Shown: one piece after another, positions 8,806-18,184 of the stretch
Layout of the letters: each line of letters begins with the position of its first letter
Position numbering within the stretch: the stretch's first letter is position 1
Assembly (NCBI GenBank): GCA_030055515.1
Contig: JASFYI010000001.1
Location: 372,001 to 436,000, forward strand
Source: Methanolinea sp.
Lineage (GTDB): Archaea > Halobacteriota > Methanomicrobia > Methanomicrobiales > Methanospirillaceae
Length of the DNA stretch: 64,000 nucleotides
Direction: 5' to 3'
Made by a program: the position numbers and the translations under genes
Notes under the pieces: model-generated
Told to the model about the DNA's origin: nothing
What the model saw: the letters and a program-made list of their open reading frames with translations, nothing else
Databases searched by the model: none

Positions 8806-9978
8806 GACGGGTATCCCGTTCTCGCGCGCGATCTCGAGGAACGCGTGGGCAACGTGTTCTGCCTGGGCGCGCGTGATCCCGTAGCAGTTGAACTTCCAGA
8901 CCTTCGTTGCGCCGGGGATGATCCCCGAGATCCCCCTCGCCGCGAGGGCACTGGAAAGGAAGAACCCCCTCTTCTTGTGCTTCGCGGCGACCCTGTCGAA
9001 CGACTCCGTGGTGTCCACCCTCGTGAGCGTGTGCTGCCTTGGGTACTGGCTGAGTATCCTCGTCCCGCTTATCCGCACCAGCGAGTCGACGACGAGCATC
9101 GTGTTTTCGAGCTCGTCCTCCCAGTGCTTGACGCGTTCCCTCACGGCGGGGAACGACGCCATCATGCCGACGAGGGTCGCCCCCATCAGGGTGCACCCCA
9201 TCATCTCGACCTCCTTGATCCCGAATGTGCGGCCCGTCACGTCCGTCCTCGCTGCAGTCGTCCTGAATACTTCCCGTGCCCTCTCCTCCCTCGCGGCGAG
9301 GATGCCCGAAGGGGCCGGTGCAGCCATGCTCTTGTGTCCCGAGCCTACGAGGAAATCCACGCCGATGTCTTTTCCGTCGACGGGCATGATCCCGACGGTG
9401 TACGCGCCATTGAGGAGGACGGGGATATCGTACTGGTGCGCGACCCGCGTGATCTCCTTCACGGGGTGGAGGTTCCCGTAGCTGTAATCCACGTGGTCGA
9501 GGAAGAGGAGGGGAGGAGTCTTCCCGGTCTCCCTGGCGACGGCCTCGATCTTTTCTGCCGTCGCGTCGGGCGTGATGATGTTTCCCTCCGATGCGGGGAT
9601 CTCCCTCGGGATACCGCCCCGCGCCTCGATCGCGAGGATCTCGGTGTAGTGGGAGAGTGCCGTGACGAGGACAGGGTCCCCCTTTTCCACGTAGGTGTCC
9701 GCGACGGCCTGGAAGCCCCTGCGGGCGCCGGGAACGACCCTTACCACGTCCATGTTGACGAATTCCGCGAGGTCCCTGTGGAACCGGTCGATGGGCGGTT
9801 TTTTGATGTAATCGAGGCGGTTGGGAGACCGGCAGTGGTCGCACACCGAGTACCCGTCCCCGTACGCGATGAGCGCCTTCATCGCCTCGGCGGTGAGGCG
9901 GCCCCCCGCCTGGATGGGATCGATGTTGATCGTCGATTCCTCGACGTCGCGGAGGTCGATGTCACCGGCACATTTCAT
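8800..9978 (-). CDS. pscS: SepCysS, O-phosphoseryl-tRNA(Cys) to Cys-tRNA synthase
   Basis: A 392-residue PLP enzyme of fold type I. Features seen are YGDGYSVCDHC near the N-terminus with its conserved cysteines, FLDHVDYSYGNLHPVKE, GAYTVGIMPVDG, and the PLP lysine motif DFLVGSGHKSMAAPAP. These match SepCysS, which converts phosphoseryl-tRNA(Cys), made by SepRS, into Cys-tRNA(Cys) using a sulfur donor. The length is normal. The start overlaps the stop of a 60-residue gene by four bases. SepRS is not in this window. Confidence 0.93.
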   Translation of the reverse strand: MKCAGDIDLRDVEESTINIDPIQAGGRLTAEAMKALIAYGDGYSVCDHCRSPNRLDYIKKPPIDRFHRDLAEFVNMDVVRVVPGARRGFQAVADTYVEKGDPVLVTALSHYTEILAIEARGGIPREIPASEGNIITPDATAEKIEAVARETGKTPPLLFLDHVDYSYGNLHPVKEITRVAHQYDIPVLLNGAYTVGIMPVDGKDIGVDFLVGSGHKSMAAPAPSGILAAREERAREVFRTTAARTDVTGRTFGIKEVEMMGCTLMGATLVGMMASFPAVRERVKHWEDELENTMLVVDSLVRISGTRILSQYPRQHTLTRVDTTESFDRVAAKHKKRGFFLSSALAARGISGIIPGATKVWKFNCYGITRAQAEHVAHAFLEIARENGIPVS

Positions 9979-10157
9979 GCGAGGAGCTCCCTCTTCAGGA
10001 CGTCCACCCGCTTCTCCAGCCCCTCGATGAGCGCCCTCACCTCCTCCCGCTCCCCCGCGCCGAGCGCGTGGTGGGGGGCAGTCCTGCGGAGGATGACGCG
10101 GAGGTCAGTGAGGATGAACATCGCCTCGAAGAGGGCAACGATTGCTGTTTTTGACAC
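9975..10157 (-). CDS. Small helical protein translationally coupled to SepCysS
   Basis: A 60-residue protein starting at GTG 10157 behind GGTGATC. The sequence opens MSKTAIVALFEAMFILTDLR and ends with an amphipathic helix, REEVRALIEGLEKRVDVLK. It has no cysteine and no membrane-length hydrophobic run. Its stop overlaps the SepCysS start by four bases. I do not recognise the family. Class I methanogens encode SepCysE, an adaptor that binds SepRS and SepCysS; a shortened counterpart is an attractive but unproven idea. The ribosome site and tight coupling argue that it is a real gene. Confidence 0.6.
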   Translation of the reverse strand: MSKTAIVALFEAMFILTDLRVILRRTAPHHALGAGEREEVRALIEGLEKRVDVLKRELLA

Positions 10158-10274
10158 CAGATCACCATACCTATATGCAGAACGCGACTATAAGATACCG
10201 TGAGGCAGGCATTCACGTTCACCCCGTGCGGCCAGTCTTTTTGGGGGAATGAATACCCGGGATCGTGGTGAGAG

Positions 10275-11426
10275 ATGAAGCTCGTCCACATCGCTGACAC
10301 GCACCTGGGTCTCTCGCAGTTCCAGAAGGTGGACCCGGATTCCGGGATGAATCTCCGGGAAAAACTCATTTACTCTCACTTCCTCGATGCCATCGACAGG
10401 ATCGTGTCGCTGCGCCCCGACGTCGTGGTGCACGCGGGCGACCTCTTCGACCAGGTCAGGCCCAAGACGATGGCGTACATGACCGCGCTCGAGGCGATCG
10501 ACCGGCTATCGGCTGCGGGAATCCCCCTCGTGCTGATCTCGGGGAACCACAGCATGCCCAAGACGCGCTACACCCCCTCCCCTTTCAGGGTCCTCGAGTT
10601 CCACCACGGCGAGCTCCACGCGGCGTACTCCTACCGGTACGAGCGGGTCGAGCTGGGGGAGGCCGTCTTCCACCTCATCCCCAACATGCTCAGGCCCGAG
10701 CACTACAGGGAAGCCTACGACAGCATCGTCCCGGACAGGAATCGCTACAACGTCCTCGTCACGCACGGCCTCTCGTCGACACTCAAGGAAAAGAGGCTCA
10801 ACACGGTCGCGGAACACGAGATAGACTCGACAATGGTGACCGGCGGCAGCACTTTCGACTACATCGCGCTAGGGCATTACCACGGGCAGGTACGCGTGGG
10901 GGAAAAGGCGTGGTACTCCGGTTCGCTCGAGTACCTGACGTATGGCGAGGCCGAGGACCAGAAGGGCGGCATCGTGGTTGACCTCGCGAAGAAAACGACC
11001 TCGCACCTGCCCCTCCCGCACACGCCACTGGTAAAACTGGATACCATCGATGCGCGGGAAGTGCCACCCGCGGAAGTCCCCGGCATCATCAGGAGGAGGA
11101 TCGAGGAGAATTGCGTCCCCCCGCTCTCGATGGTGACAGTCACGGTATGTTTCCCCGACCGGGAGCACCAGCGGCAGCTCGCACAGAGGGATCTCTCGGA
11201 GATCCGGAGGACGATGCTCGACCTGAAGGTACAGGCGAGGGTCCCCGGGGAGTACAGGAGGGCGAGCGAGAACAGGGACATAAAGTCCCTCGACTACCTC
11301 GCCGAGTATGCAAGGTTCGTCTCGGGGAAGAACATGGGGACCGACGACATGAATTTCGTCAGGGACTACGGGTCGAGGGCGATAGCAATCGCACTCCAGG
11401 AGGAGGGCGAGAGGGGTGCTGATTGA
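10275..11426 (+). CDS. mre11: Mre11 double-strand break repair nuclease
   Basis: A 383-residue protein with all five phosphoesterase motifs in order: HIADTHLG (residues ~5-12), HAGDLFD (~54-60), SGNHSM (~91-96), VTHGLS, and LGHYHG. These bind the two Mn ions of the nuclease centre. The C-terminal ~100 residues form the capping and Rad50-binding part. Mre11 works with Rad50 as endo/exonuclease at broken DNA ends. The stop lies inside the first codons of rad50 (11-base overlap), which fits stoichiometric coupled translation. Confidence 0.95.
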   Translation: MKLVHIADTHLGLSQFQKVDPDSGMNLREKLIYSHFLDAIDRIVSLRPDVVVHAGDLFDQVRPKTMAYMTALEAIDRLSAAGIPLVLISGNHSMPKTRYTPSPFRVLEFHHGELHAAYSYRYERVELGEAVFHLIPNMLRPEHYREAYDSIVPDRNRYNVLVTHGLSSTLKEKRLNTVAEHEIDSTMVTGGSTFDYIALGHYHGQVRVGEKAWYSGSLEYLTYGEAEDQKGGIVVDLAKKTTSHLPLPHTPLVKLDTIDAREVPPAEVPGIIRRRIEENCVPPLSMVTVTVCFPDREHQRQLAQRDLSEIRRTMLDLKVQARVPGEYRRASENRDIKSLDYLAEYARFVSGKNMGTDDMNFVRDYGSRAIAIALQEEGERGAD

Positions 11427-14121
11427 GAGGCTCGCACTGCGGAACTTCAAGCGGTTCGAGGACGCGGAGATCCACTTCAGGGACGGAATCACGGGGATAG
11501 TCGGGAACAACGGGACGGGAAAGAGCAGCATCGTGGAGGCAATCCTCTTTGCGCTCTTCGGCATCCAGGGTACCGGTGTCCAGTCCGAGTACATCGTCTC
11601 GTCTTTCGCGGACGAACGGGCGAAGTGCGAGGTGCGGCTGGACTTCGTCGTCGGGGGTGAACGGTACTCGGTCGTCCGCTCTTTCAGGAAGAGAGGTGCG
11701 GTTTCCCACGAGGCACAGCTGAACATGGGCGAGAGGCTCCTCGCGACAGGGGTCTCCGAGGTCGCCGCGGAGATCGAGAGGCTCTGCGGCATGGGACCGT
11801 CCGATTTCAGGAATACCGTGTATGCCGCGCAGAAGGATCTCCTCGCCCTCCTCGAGGTCCGCCCCGGCGCGAGGAAGGAGTGGTTCATGCAGGTCCTCGG
11901 CATCGAGAAGCTGAAAACCGCGAGCGACGAGGTCATCAGGCAGTGGGTCGAGGAGACCGAGGCGTCCCTCGAACGCGAGAAGAACAGGCTCGAGGTGCTC
12001 GCGGCCAAGGGCGATGCCACCGCGATTCCCGCCCTCGAGCAGGAGATAAAGGACATCGCGCGGGTGCTCCGCGGAAAATACGAGGAGAAGGCGCTCCTCG
12101 AGGAAGCAGACCGGCTGCTCGGGGAGGAGGCGACCCTCGGGGAAGCGCGTGCCGCCCTCGAGGAGAAACTCCGCCAGAAAGAGTCCGAACTCCTCCAGCT
12201 CGCGGGCGCGCGCGAGAGGCTCGAGTCACTCGCACCCGCACTCGGGCGGTTGGCAGAGATCACCGCGGAACTGGAGGCGATGAAAAAGAAGGAACGGGAG
12301 TACCTCGACCTCCGCGACAGGATCGCGCAGGCAGAGGCCGCGGCACGTGTCGGGAAGGCGAGGCTCCTCGACCTCTCGGACCAGATCGAGGCGTACACCG
12401 CGGAAGCCGGCGAACTCGCGTCTCTCTCTCCCGTCGCCTCCCGGCTCGCGCAGGCGCGCGACCTCCTCTCCAGGCTCGAGAAGGCCCAGGTCGAATGGAG
12501 GGCACTCTCCGATCTCTCGGCCCTCGCGGGGAGGATCCGCGGGGAGATCGAGGAATGCGAAGGGAAAGCGAGGGTGCTTCGGGAGAGGCTGGAAGGGGCA
12601 TCCCGGTCGAGGGAGAAGAGATCCGAGCTCGAGTCGCGGCTGCGCCAGCTCGGGACGAGGGCCGCGCAACTCGAAACGCGCGCGGAAACGCTTCGAAAAG
12701 AGGAGGAATCGCTCTCCTCCGACCGGGAGAGAATCCTCTCCGCCGGCCCGGGCGGGACCTGCCCCCTCTGTCACCAGGTCCTCGGGGATCACTACCCCCG
12801 CATCGAGAGGGAGTACGCGGAACGGATAGCCCGGATCGAGGGGGAACTCGACGAGATCCTCTCCGCCCTCTCTGCATGCAGGGAGGAGGAGGAACGCACG
12901 GAGGGAGAGATCGCCGCGATAGACCGTGACCTCGTAGAATTCTCGCACGTCGAGCGCGGACTCCACGAGGCGGTAGCGCGCAAGGAGAATCTCGAGGAGA
13001 GGTTGCGCGAGGTCGAGGAGGAACGCGCATCCCGCGCGGGGAGGCTCGAAGCACTCGGGGTGGGAGAGTACAGCCCCGACATCCACGAGAAAACGCGCGG
13101 GGAAGTCGCCGCCCTCGAAAAGATGGCGGAGCGGCTGCGCGAACTGCAGTTCCACCAGGAGAGGCTCGGGGCTCTCGTCGCGGAGAGGGACGGGCTCCTC
13201 CGCGAGATGGAAGGAGAGATGGCACGCTGCCGCTCCCTCGTGCAGGCGCTCGAGTCGCTCGGCTACGACCCGGTCCTGAAGGCGGAGAGGGAGGAAGAGT
13301 TCCGGTCGCTCCAGGCGTCCCGCGACGAGGCCCTCATCCTGCAGGAGCGGCTCGCTCGCGAAGCGGATATCCGGGCCGAGAGGGACGCGATCAGGGCAGA
13401 ACTCGAGGCTCTCGGGGCACGGCTCTCTTCATGCAGGGAGAACCTCGGGAGGCTGGGCTTTCTTTCCGCCGACAGGTCCCGCCTCGCCTCCCGACTCCGG
13501 GAGATCTCGGGGGAGATCTCTTCCCTCGACACGAGGTCCGGGATCCTGCAGGAACGTCTCTCCAGTCTCCGCGCGGTCGTGGAGGAGCAGGAGAGGGCAA
13601 AGGGGGAGATCGCCGCCCTCGAGAAGAGGGCCGCCCTGCTCCGCGTCACCCGCAGAACAGTCGCAGAGTTCGTCCTCTACCTCGCGGGGGTCATAAGGGC
13701 AGACATCGAGGAAGAGGTGAGCCGGATCCTCGCGGAGATCACCTCCGGGCGGTACGACCGCGTGCTCGTGGACGAGGATTTCAACATCCTCGTGCGCGAC
13801 ATCGACGGTGACTACCCCATCTCCCGCTACTCCGGGGGAGAACAGGACGACATCGCTGTCGCACTCCGGGTGGCCCTCTCGCGGTACATCTCCGGCCTGC
13901 ACAGCGTCAGGGAGAGCACGTTCCTCGTCTTCGACGAGATATTCGGGAGCCAGGACGAGGAGAGGAGGGCAAACCTCCTCCAGGCCCTCCGCTCGCAGGA
14001 GGCACATTTCCCCCAGATCATCCTCATCTCCCACATCCCGGAGATACAGGGGGAATTTGCCCACACCCTCCTCGTCGAGATGGTCGACTCGCAGAGGAGC
14101 AGGATCGTCGAGGTGACGTAG
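11416..14121 (+). CDS. rad50: Rad50 ATPase
   Basis: A 901-residue SMC-like protein starting at GTG 11416. Walker A is GNNGTGKSSIVEA (~residues 32-44). Long coiled coils flank a zinc hook CPLC near residues 449-452. The C-terminal lobe has the ABC signature SRYSGGEQDDIAVAL and Walker B STFLVFDEIFGS. ATP-driven opening and closing gates Mre11 at DNA ends, and the hook dimerises through zinc. The length is typical for archaeal Rad50. It overlaps mre11 upstream, and nurA starts immediately after its stop. Confidence 0.95.
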   Translation: MLIERLALRNFKRFEDAEIHFRDGITGIVGNNGTGKSSIVEAILFALFGIQGTGVQSEYIVSSFADERAKCEVRLDFVVGGERYSVVRSFRKRGAVSHEAQLNMGERLLATGVSEVAAEIERLCGMGPSDFRNTVYAAQKDLLALLEVRPGARKEWFMQVLGIEKLKTASDEVIRQWVEETEASLEREKNRLEVLAAKGDATAIPALEQEIKDIARVLRGKYEEKALLEEADRLLGEEATLGEARAALEEKLRQKESELLQLAGARERLESLAPALGRLAEITAELEAMKKKEREYLDLRDRIAQAEAAARVGKARLLDLSDQIEAYTAEAGELASLSPVASRLAQARDLLSRLEKAQVEWRALSDLSALAGRIRGEIEECEGKARVLRERLEGASRSREKRSELESRLRQLGTRAAQLETRAETLRKEEESLSSDRERILSAGPGGTCPLCHQVLGDHYPRIEREYAERIARIEGELDEILSALSACREEEERTEGEIAAIDRDLVEFSHVERGLHEAVARKENLEERLREVEEERASRAGRLEALGVGEYSPDIHEKTRGEVAALEKMAERLRELQFHQERLGALVAERDGLLREMEGEMARCRSLVQALESLGYDPVLKAEREEEFRSLQASRDEALILQERLAREADIRAERDAIRAELEALGARLSSCRENLGRLGFLSADRSRLASRLREISGEISSLDTRSGILQERLSSLRAVVEEQERAKGEIAALEKRAALLRVTRRTVAEFVLYLAGVIRADIEEEVSRILAEITSGRYDRVLVDEDFNILVRDIDGDYPISRYSGGEQDDIAVALRVALSRYISGLHSVRESTFLVFDEIFGSQDEERRANLLQALRSQEAHFPQIILISHIPEIQGEFAHTLLVEMVDSQRSRIVEVT

Positions 14122-15147
14122 GTGCCCCCCGACCCGTACCTCGAGTCAATCCGGGCAATCGCCCGCGCCGTGGTGGAGTACGTCCCCCGGGACATCGGCG
14201 AGGTATTCAGGGAATACACGGGTTTATCCCGCCGCGACTTCCGTCCCGTCGGTCCACGGGGTTCCTGCATGGCATGGGCGGTAGACGGGAGCAATGCGAC
14301 GGTGCTCGACGCACCGGGCATGACAGTGGTCGCGGTGAGGGCGGGTTTTTCCCGTTTCCGCGGCGGCGAGAGGGAACCTGCCGGCATCACCCCGGTGCTC
14401 CTCCACGCGGCGGATTCCCCCGGTGCGGGGAGAGAGTTCTCCTCGCTCTACGAGGAGTGTTTCGGCGTCCCACCGCGGAACCTCCCGAATTTCGACGACC
14501 CCTCCCGGGCCGCGGCCGCGATCCGGGACACCTACGAGTACTGGGTTGCGCTGGCATGTGCCCGGCGGTGCGCGCGGGCCGATCTCCTCCTCCTTGACGG
14601 CGCACTCCGGGTCTCCGAGGAATGCCACGACCCTGTCCTCGTCTCCATCATCAAGGAGTCCCGCGATCGAGGCATCCACCTCGTCGCGGTTGCAAAGCGG
14701 ACTGCCGCGACGTGGGGGGGAAAGTACCCCCTCCTCCCCGCCGTCGGGGCACTCGCGCAGGCTGAGGGCCTGCGTTCCCCGTGGTGGGTGAAGATCGGGG
14801 AGGACATCCTCGACCGCACGCGCTACGCCCAGTGGGAGCACGGCGATGTGTACGTCTGTTCCCTCGCGAGGGGAAAAACAGTCCCCGTCAAGGTCGAGCT
14901 CCCGCGGGGAACCCCGGAACAGGCTGCAGACGACGCGTTCTCGCTCCTCTCGGCGTGCGCGGACGACGCGAGGGTCGAGGGGTATCCCTACCCCCTCCTC
15001 GACGTGCACAGGCACGTCGCGATAAACGCAGACGTCCTCGAGAAGGTCAGGTCTGACCTGATGGCCGGATTCGCGGACGTGGGCCTGCGGGCATCCGATG
15101 TCGACGTGCTCTTCGGTGATTACCATGATACATTTGGACGCTATTGA
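14122..15147 (+). CDS. nurA: NurA 5'-3' nuclease
   Basis: A 341-residue protein starting at GTG 14122 with no gap after rad50. The conserved first acidic motif is WAVDGSNATVLDAPG (~residues 51-65), and the second is LLLLDGALR (~residues 155-163); these carry the catalytic Asp residues of NurA's RNase H-like core. NurA and the hexameric HerA translocase form the resection engine that makes 3' overhangs. The gene order mre11-rad50-nurA-herA and the 23-base overlap with herA support the assignment strongly. Confidence 0.92.
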   Translation: MPPDPYLESIRAIARAVVEYVPRDIGEVFREYTGLSRRDFRPVGPRGSCMAWAVDGSNATVLDAPGMTVVAVRAGFSRFRGGEREPAGITPVLLHAADSPGAGREFSSLYEECFGVPPRNLPNFDDPSRAAAAIRDTYEYWVALACARRCARADLLLLDGALRVSEECHDPVLVSIIKESRDRGIHLVAVAKRTAATWGGKYPLLPAVGALAQAEGLRSPWWVKIGEDILDRTRYAQWEHGDVYVCSLARGKTVPVKVELPRGTPEQAADDAFSLLSACADDARVEGYPYPLLDVHRHVAINADVLEKVRSDLMAGFADVGLRASDVDVLFGDYHDTFGRY

Positions 15148-16747
15148 AACGCAGGACAACTCGAAGTGGCGGCTGATTGGGACGAGCGTGCTCTCGTACC
15201 GGTTCGTCGTGCCCCACGACGAGACCGTCTACGTGGGGGACATCGTGAAGGTGCAGGACCGGAAGAAGGGGCTCGTCTTCTTCGCGCGGGTGACAGACCT
15301 CGTCCACGAGAGTAACTTCGCGGACGAAAAGTGGGACACGAGACCATATTCCGGCCGGTTCTACAACCTCGGCGAGGACGTCTTCATCGGCGTCGAGGCG
15401 TTCCCCCTCGGGTACGTGGATGCACGCGGGAAGTTCCACAAGCCGCGCACCGTGCCCACGAAGTTCTCGCCCGTGGATTACCCGTCCGGGGATGACCTCG
15501 GGTTCCTCTCCACGGTCATGGGGGACATCGAGGTGGGGGCGATGAGGACGGGGCAGGACGTACTCGCGGGGGTCCCCGTCAAGATCCACAGCAGCGTCCT
15601 CCCCCAGCACATGGGAGTCTTCGCGACGACCGGAATGGGGAAGAGCAACTTCATGAAGGTCTTCTGCGCGTCCTGCATGCAGGCGAGGAAATTCGGCCTC
15701 CTCGTCGTGGATCCCCACGGGGAGTACCTCACGGGCGGGCAGAGCTCCACGGGCGAGCCGACGAGAGGGCTCACGCACGTGAAGGGGCTGCAGGACGGCC
15801 TCGCGGTCTTCACGACCCGGCCCGAGGAACAGCGCAGGCTCTACAGGGCAAGCAGCCTCTCGCTCGAGTACGACGACATGAGGGCAAGCGACCTCTCGAT
15901 CCTCTACGACCTCTCTGACCCGCAGAGGGACATCCTCGAGGCCCTTGGCGACTACAAGGGGGGGACGGTGATAGGGTTTTTCTCGCGGCTCGATCCCGAG
16001 GAGTTCACGCCGACCACCTACCAGGCCCTCCAAGGAACCGACCGGGATATCGCGTACCGGCTGCGGACGTCCAACCCCGGGCCTCTCCGCGTCATCAAGA
16101 GGAGGCTCGAGAACCTCGTGAAGGGGAACCGGAATTTCTTCAGGGAGAAAGGATCCTGCATCCCTGACATCCTCGCGGCCTTGAGAGACCGGAAGGTTGT
16201 CCTCGTGGACATCCCCGGGATGAGCGAGAGGAGCGAGATCTTCGTCCTCTCGGTCCTCACGCGCGTGATCCTCGAGGCACAGAAGGAACAGGCGGAGAGG
16301 TACGGTGCGGGCGGGAACGCCGGGGAATCGGCCCCGGCCATCATCGTCGCAATCGAGGAGGCGCAGAGGGTCCTCGGTGCGGGTGGCCAGTCGACGCAGG
16401 TCTTCCGGGAGTGTGCCATGGAGGGGAGGAAGTTCGGCGTGGGCCTCTGCGTCATCACCCAGCAGCCCAAGAACATCGACCCGAAGGTCCTCGCGCAGAT
16501 CAACACGTTCGTGATCATGGGTCTCGGCGACAGGGGAGACAGGGAGACGATCGCGAGCTCGGCAAAGCAGGATCTCTCCCGGATGGACACGGAGATTCAG
16601 ACGCTCGATCGGGGCGAGGCCATCATCAGCTCTTTCTCGATCCCGTTCCCGGTGAGCACGAGGATCCACAAGTTCGAGGACTACATCGAGAGGATGCCGT
16701 CAAGGCGCGATGAGCCCCTCGCGCGGGGACTCGCAACGAGGTTCTAG
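15125..16747 (+). CDS. herA: HerA bipolar DNA helicase/translocase
   Basis: A 540-residue protein from ATG 15125. The N-terminal HAS-barrel region (MIHLDAIETQDNSKWRLIGT) is followed by a RecA/FtsK-like ATPase with Walker A ATTGMGKSNF (~residues 168-177), Walker B VVDPHGEY and later IIVAIEEAQRVLG. HerA forms hexamers that pump DNA through NurA. The gene starts inside nurA. Its 3' end is ten bases from a convergent gene. Confidence 0.94.
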   Translation: MIHLDAIETQDNSKWRLIGTSVLSYRFVVPHDETVYVGDIVKVQDRKKGLVFFARVTDLVHESNFADEKWDTRPYSGRFYNLGEDVFIGVEAFPLGYVDARGKFHKPRTVPTKFSPVDYPSGDDLGFLSTVMGDIEVGAMRTGQDVLAGVPVKIHSSVLPQHMGVFATTGMGKSNFMKVFCASCMQARKFGLLVVDPHGEYLTGGQSSTGEPTRGLTHVKGLQDGLAVFTTRPEEQRRLYRASSLSLEYDDMRASDLSILYDLSDPQRDILEALGDYKGGTVIGFFSRLDPEEFTPTTYQALQGTDRDIAYRLRTSNPGPLRVIKRRLENLVKGNRNFFREKGSCIPDILAALRDRKVVLVDIPGMSERSEIFVLSVLTRVILEAQKEQAERYGAGGNAGESAPAIIVAIEEAQRVLGAGGQSTQVFRECAMEGRKFGVGLCVITQQPKNIDPKVLAQINTFVIMGLGDRGDRETIASSAKQDLSRMDTEIQTLDRGEAIISSFSIPFPVSTRIHKFEDYIERMPSRRDEPLARGLATRF

Positions 16748-16756
16748 GAACTGCTA

Positions 16757-17296
16757 TCAGGCGGGACCCTTCCCTTTTTCCCTCTCCCGGGAGTCCGCGG
16801 TCCTCTGCACGGGGACGATGGAGACCGCGTTTATCACGGGGTCGCCCGTGACCACGTACCTCTTCATCACCTGCCCGAGAACCTCGACCACGTCACCCTT
16901 CCTGACCTTCTGGCGGGGCGACGTGAACATCTTCACGGAGATCTCGCCGCTCCTGTCGGCGACGAGGTACTGCGGCCGGTTGAGGAACTGGAAGTAGACC
17001 CTCTCGACGACCCCCTCGACCTTCACGATCTCACCGATCATGTGGGGCTTTATCATCCTGATCCTCACGGGACGCGCCCTCTCCCTGTACACCGGCTCGA
17101 GGGCGGCGTATTCCTTCTGGCTCATGTAGTTGAGGGCAAGGGGGATGGCAAAGAGCATGACCACAGTCGGGATTCCCCAGGCAAGGAGCGTCCAGTCCCC
17201 CGTGGCGAGGAACGCGTAAATCAAAAGAATCGCGAAGATCCCGACCACCGCGGTGGCGAGGATCGAGATCTTCGCATTAACTTCCCCTATCTTCAT
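16757..17296 (-). CDS. Membrane-anchored OB-fold protein
   Basis: A 179-residue protein with two hydrophobic helices at ~11-30 and ~38-58, then a soluble domain. The soluble part (IGEIVKVEGVVERVYFQFLN, then YLVADRSGEISVKMFTSP, then VRKGDVVEVLGQVMKRYV) has the strand pattern of an OB fold of the nucleic-acid-binding type. The C-terminus is charged. It converges with herA and lies ten bases downstream of fdhC. A membrane-tethered nucleic-acid or oligomer-binding function is plausible but unproven. Confidence 0.6.
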   Translation of the reverse strand: MKIGEVNAKISILATAVVGIFAILLIYAFLATGDWTLLAWGIPTVVMLFAIPLALNYMSQKEYAALEPVYRERARPVRIRMIKPHMIGEIVKVEGVVERVYFQFLNRPQYLVADRSGEISVKMFTSPRQKVRKGDVVEVLGQVMKRYVVTGDPVINAVSIVPVQRTADSREREKGKGPA

Positions 17297-17305
17297 CCAG
17301 TTCAG

Positions 17306-18184
17306 CTACTTCAGGGCTGCGATCTCCTTCCTGAAGGCAACCCAGTAGAGCACGCCGACGAAGAACATGCCACCCACGATGTTGCCGATCGTGACGATGA
17401 TCATGTTGTTCGTCCAGAAGGTCACCCAGTTCAACCCCGCGTTTATCTTCGTTGGGTCGGTGATGAATCCCTGGGTGAGGATGCCCGCGGATATGAAGTA
17501 CTGGTTGGCAATCGAGTGTTCAAACCCGGTGGAGACGAAGCACATGATCGGGAACCAGATGCCGAAGAACTTGCCAATCGCGTCGTCCGCGCAGATACCG
17601 AGGAGGATGGCCAGGTTCACGAGCCAGTTGCAGCCAATGCCCTTGAGGAACGCCGACCACATCCCCATCGTCCCTACGTAGCTCACCTTGGCCGACGCGA
17701 TCGCTATCGCCCTCGTACCGAAGGCGGTCACCGTCGCTGCTCCCGCGGCATCGAAGGAGACGAACGGGCCGTATGCCATGATGTAGGCGTACACGATTGA
17801 CCCGATCAGGTTGCCGATGTACACCCACACCCAGAGGTTGAGGACCTGCGCCCAGGAGACCTTGTGGATGAACGCGGCCATGGGTGCGAGCATCGCGTCA
17901 CCGGTGAAGAGCTCTGCGCCCGTGAGGACGGTGATGATAAGCCCGACAGGGAACACGGCTCCCGTGATGAGCTGTGCGAACCCCGCGCTCGCCGTGCCAT
18001 ACCTGAGCGCAGCATCGGTTGCAAGGACACCGGTGCTGCACACAGTCGCGAGACCGCCTCCCATGGCGATGTAGGCCCCCGACATGAACCCACGCATCAC
18101 CATGTTCCATGCTGGCAGTCCTACCTTGTACTTCCCGGCATCGCCTGCTTTCGCGACGATTGCAACAGGGGGATGAAACACCAT
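17306..18184 (-). CDS. fdhC: FdhC formate transporter (FNT family)
   Basis: A 292-residue protein with six hydrophobic helices. The FNT fold is shown by AGAELFTGDAML in the first re-entrant loop and GCNWLVNLAI in the second half, which carry the family's conserved Asn/His-region residues. FdhC imports formate for formate dehydrogenase. In many methanogens it sits with fdhA and fdhB, but no dehydrogenase subunit is near here. A strong ribosome site (GAGAGGTGTG) lies eight bases upstream of the ATG, and a long A+T-rich leader region precedes it. Confidence 0.92.
   Translation of the reverse strand: MVFHPPVAIVAKAGDAGKYKVGLPAWNMVMRGFMSGAYIAMGGGLATVCSTGVLATDAALRYGTASAGFAQLITGAVFPVGLIITVLTGAELFTGDAMLAPMAAFIHKVSWAQVLNLWVWVYIGNLIGSIVYAYIMAYGPFVSFDAAGAATVTAFGTRAIAIASAKVSYVGTMGMWSAFLKGIGCNWLVNLAILLGICADDAIGKFFGIWFPIMCFVSTGFEHSIANQYFISAGILTQGFITDPTKINAGLNWVTFWTNNMIIVTIGNIVGGMFFVGVLYWVAFRKEIAALK

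Noticed and set aside
12000-13700. Repetitive Arg/Glu-rich stretches suggesting a tandem repeat
   Set aside because: They are the coiled coils of Rad50, with heptad-like composition and no exact DNA repeat.
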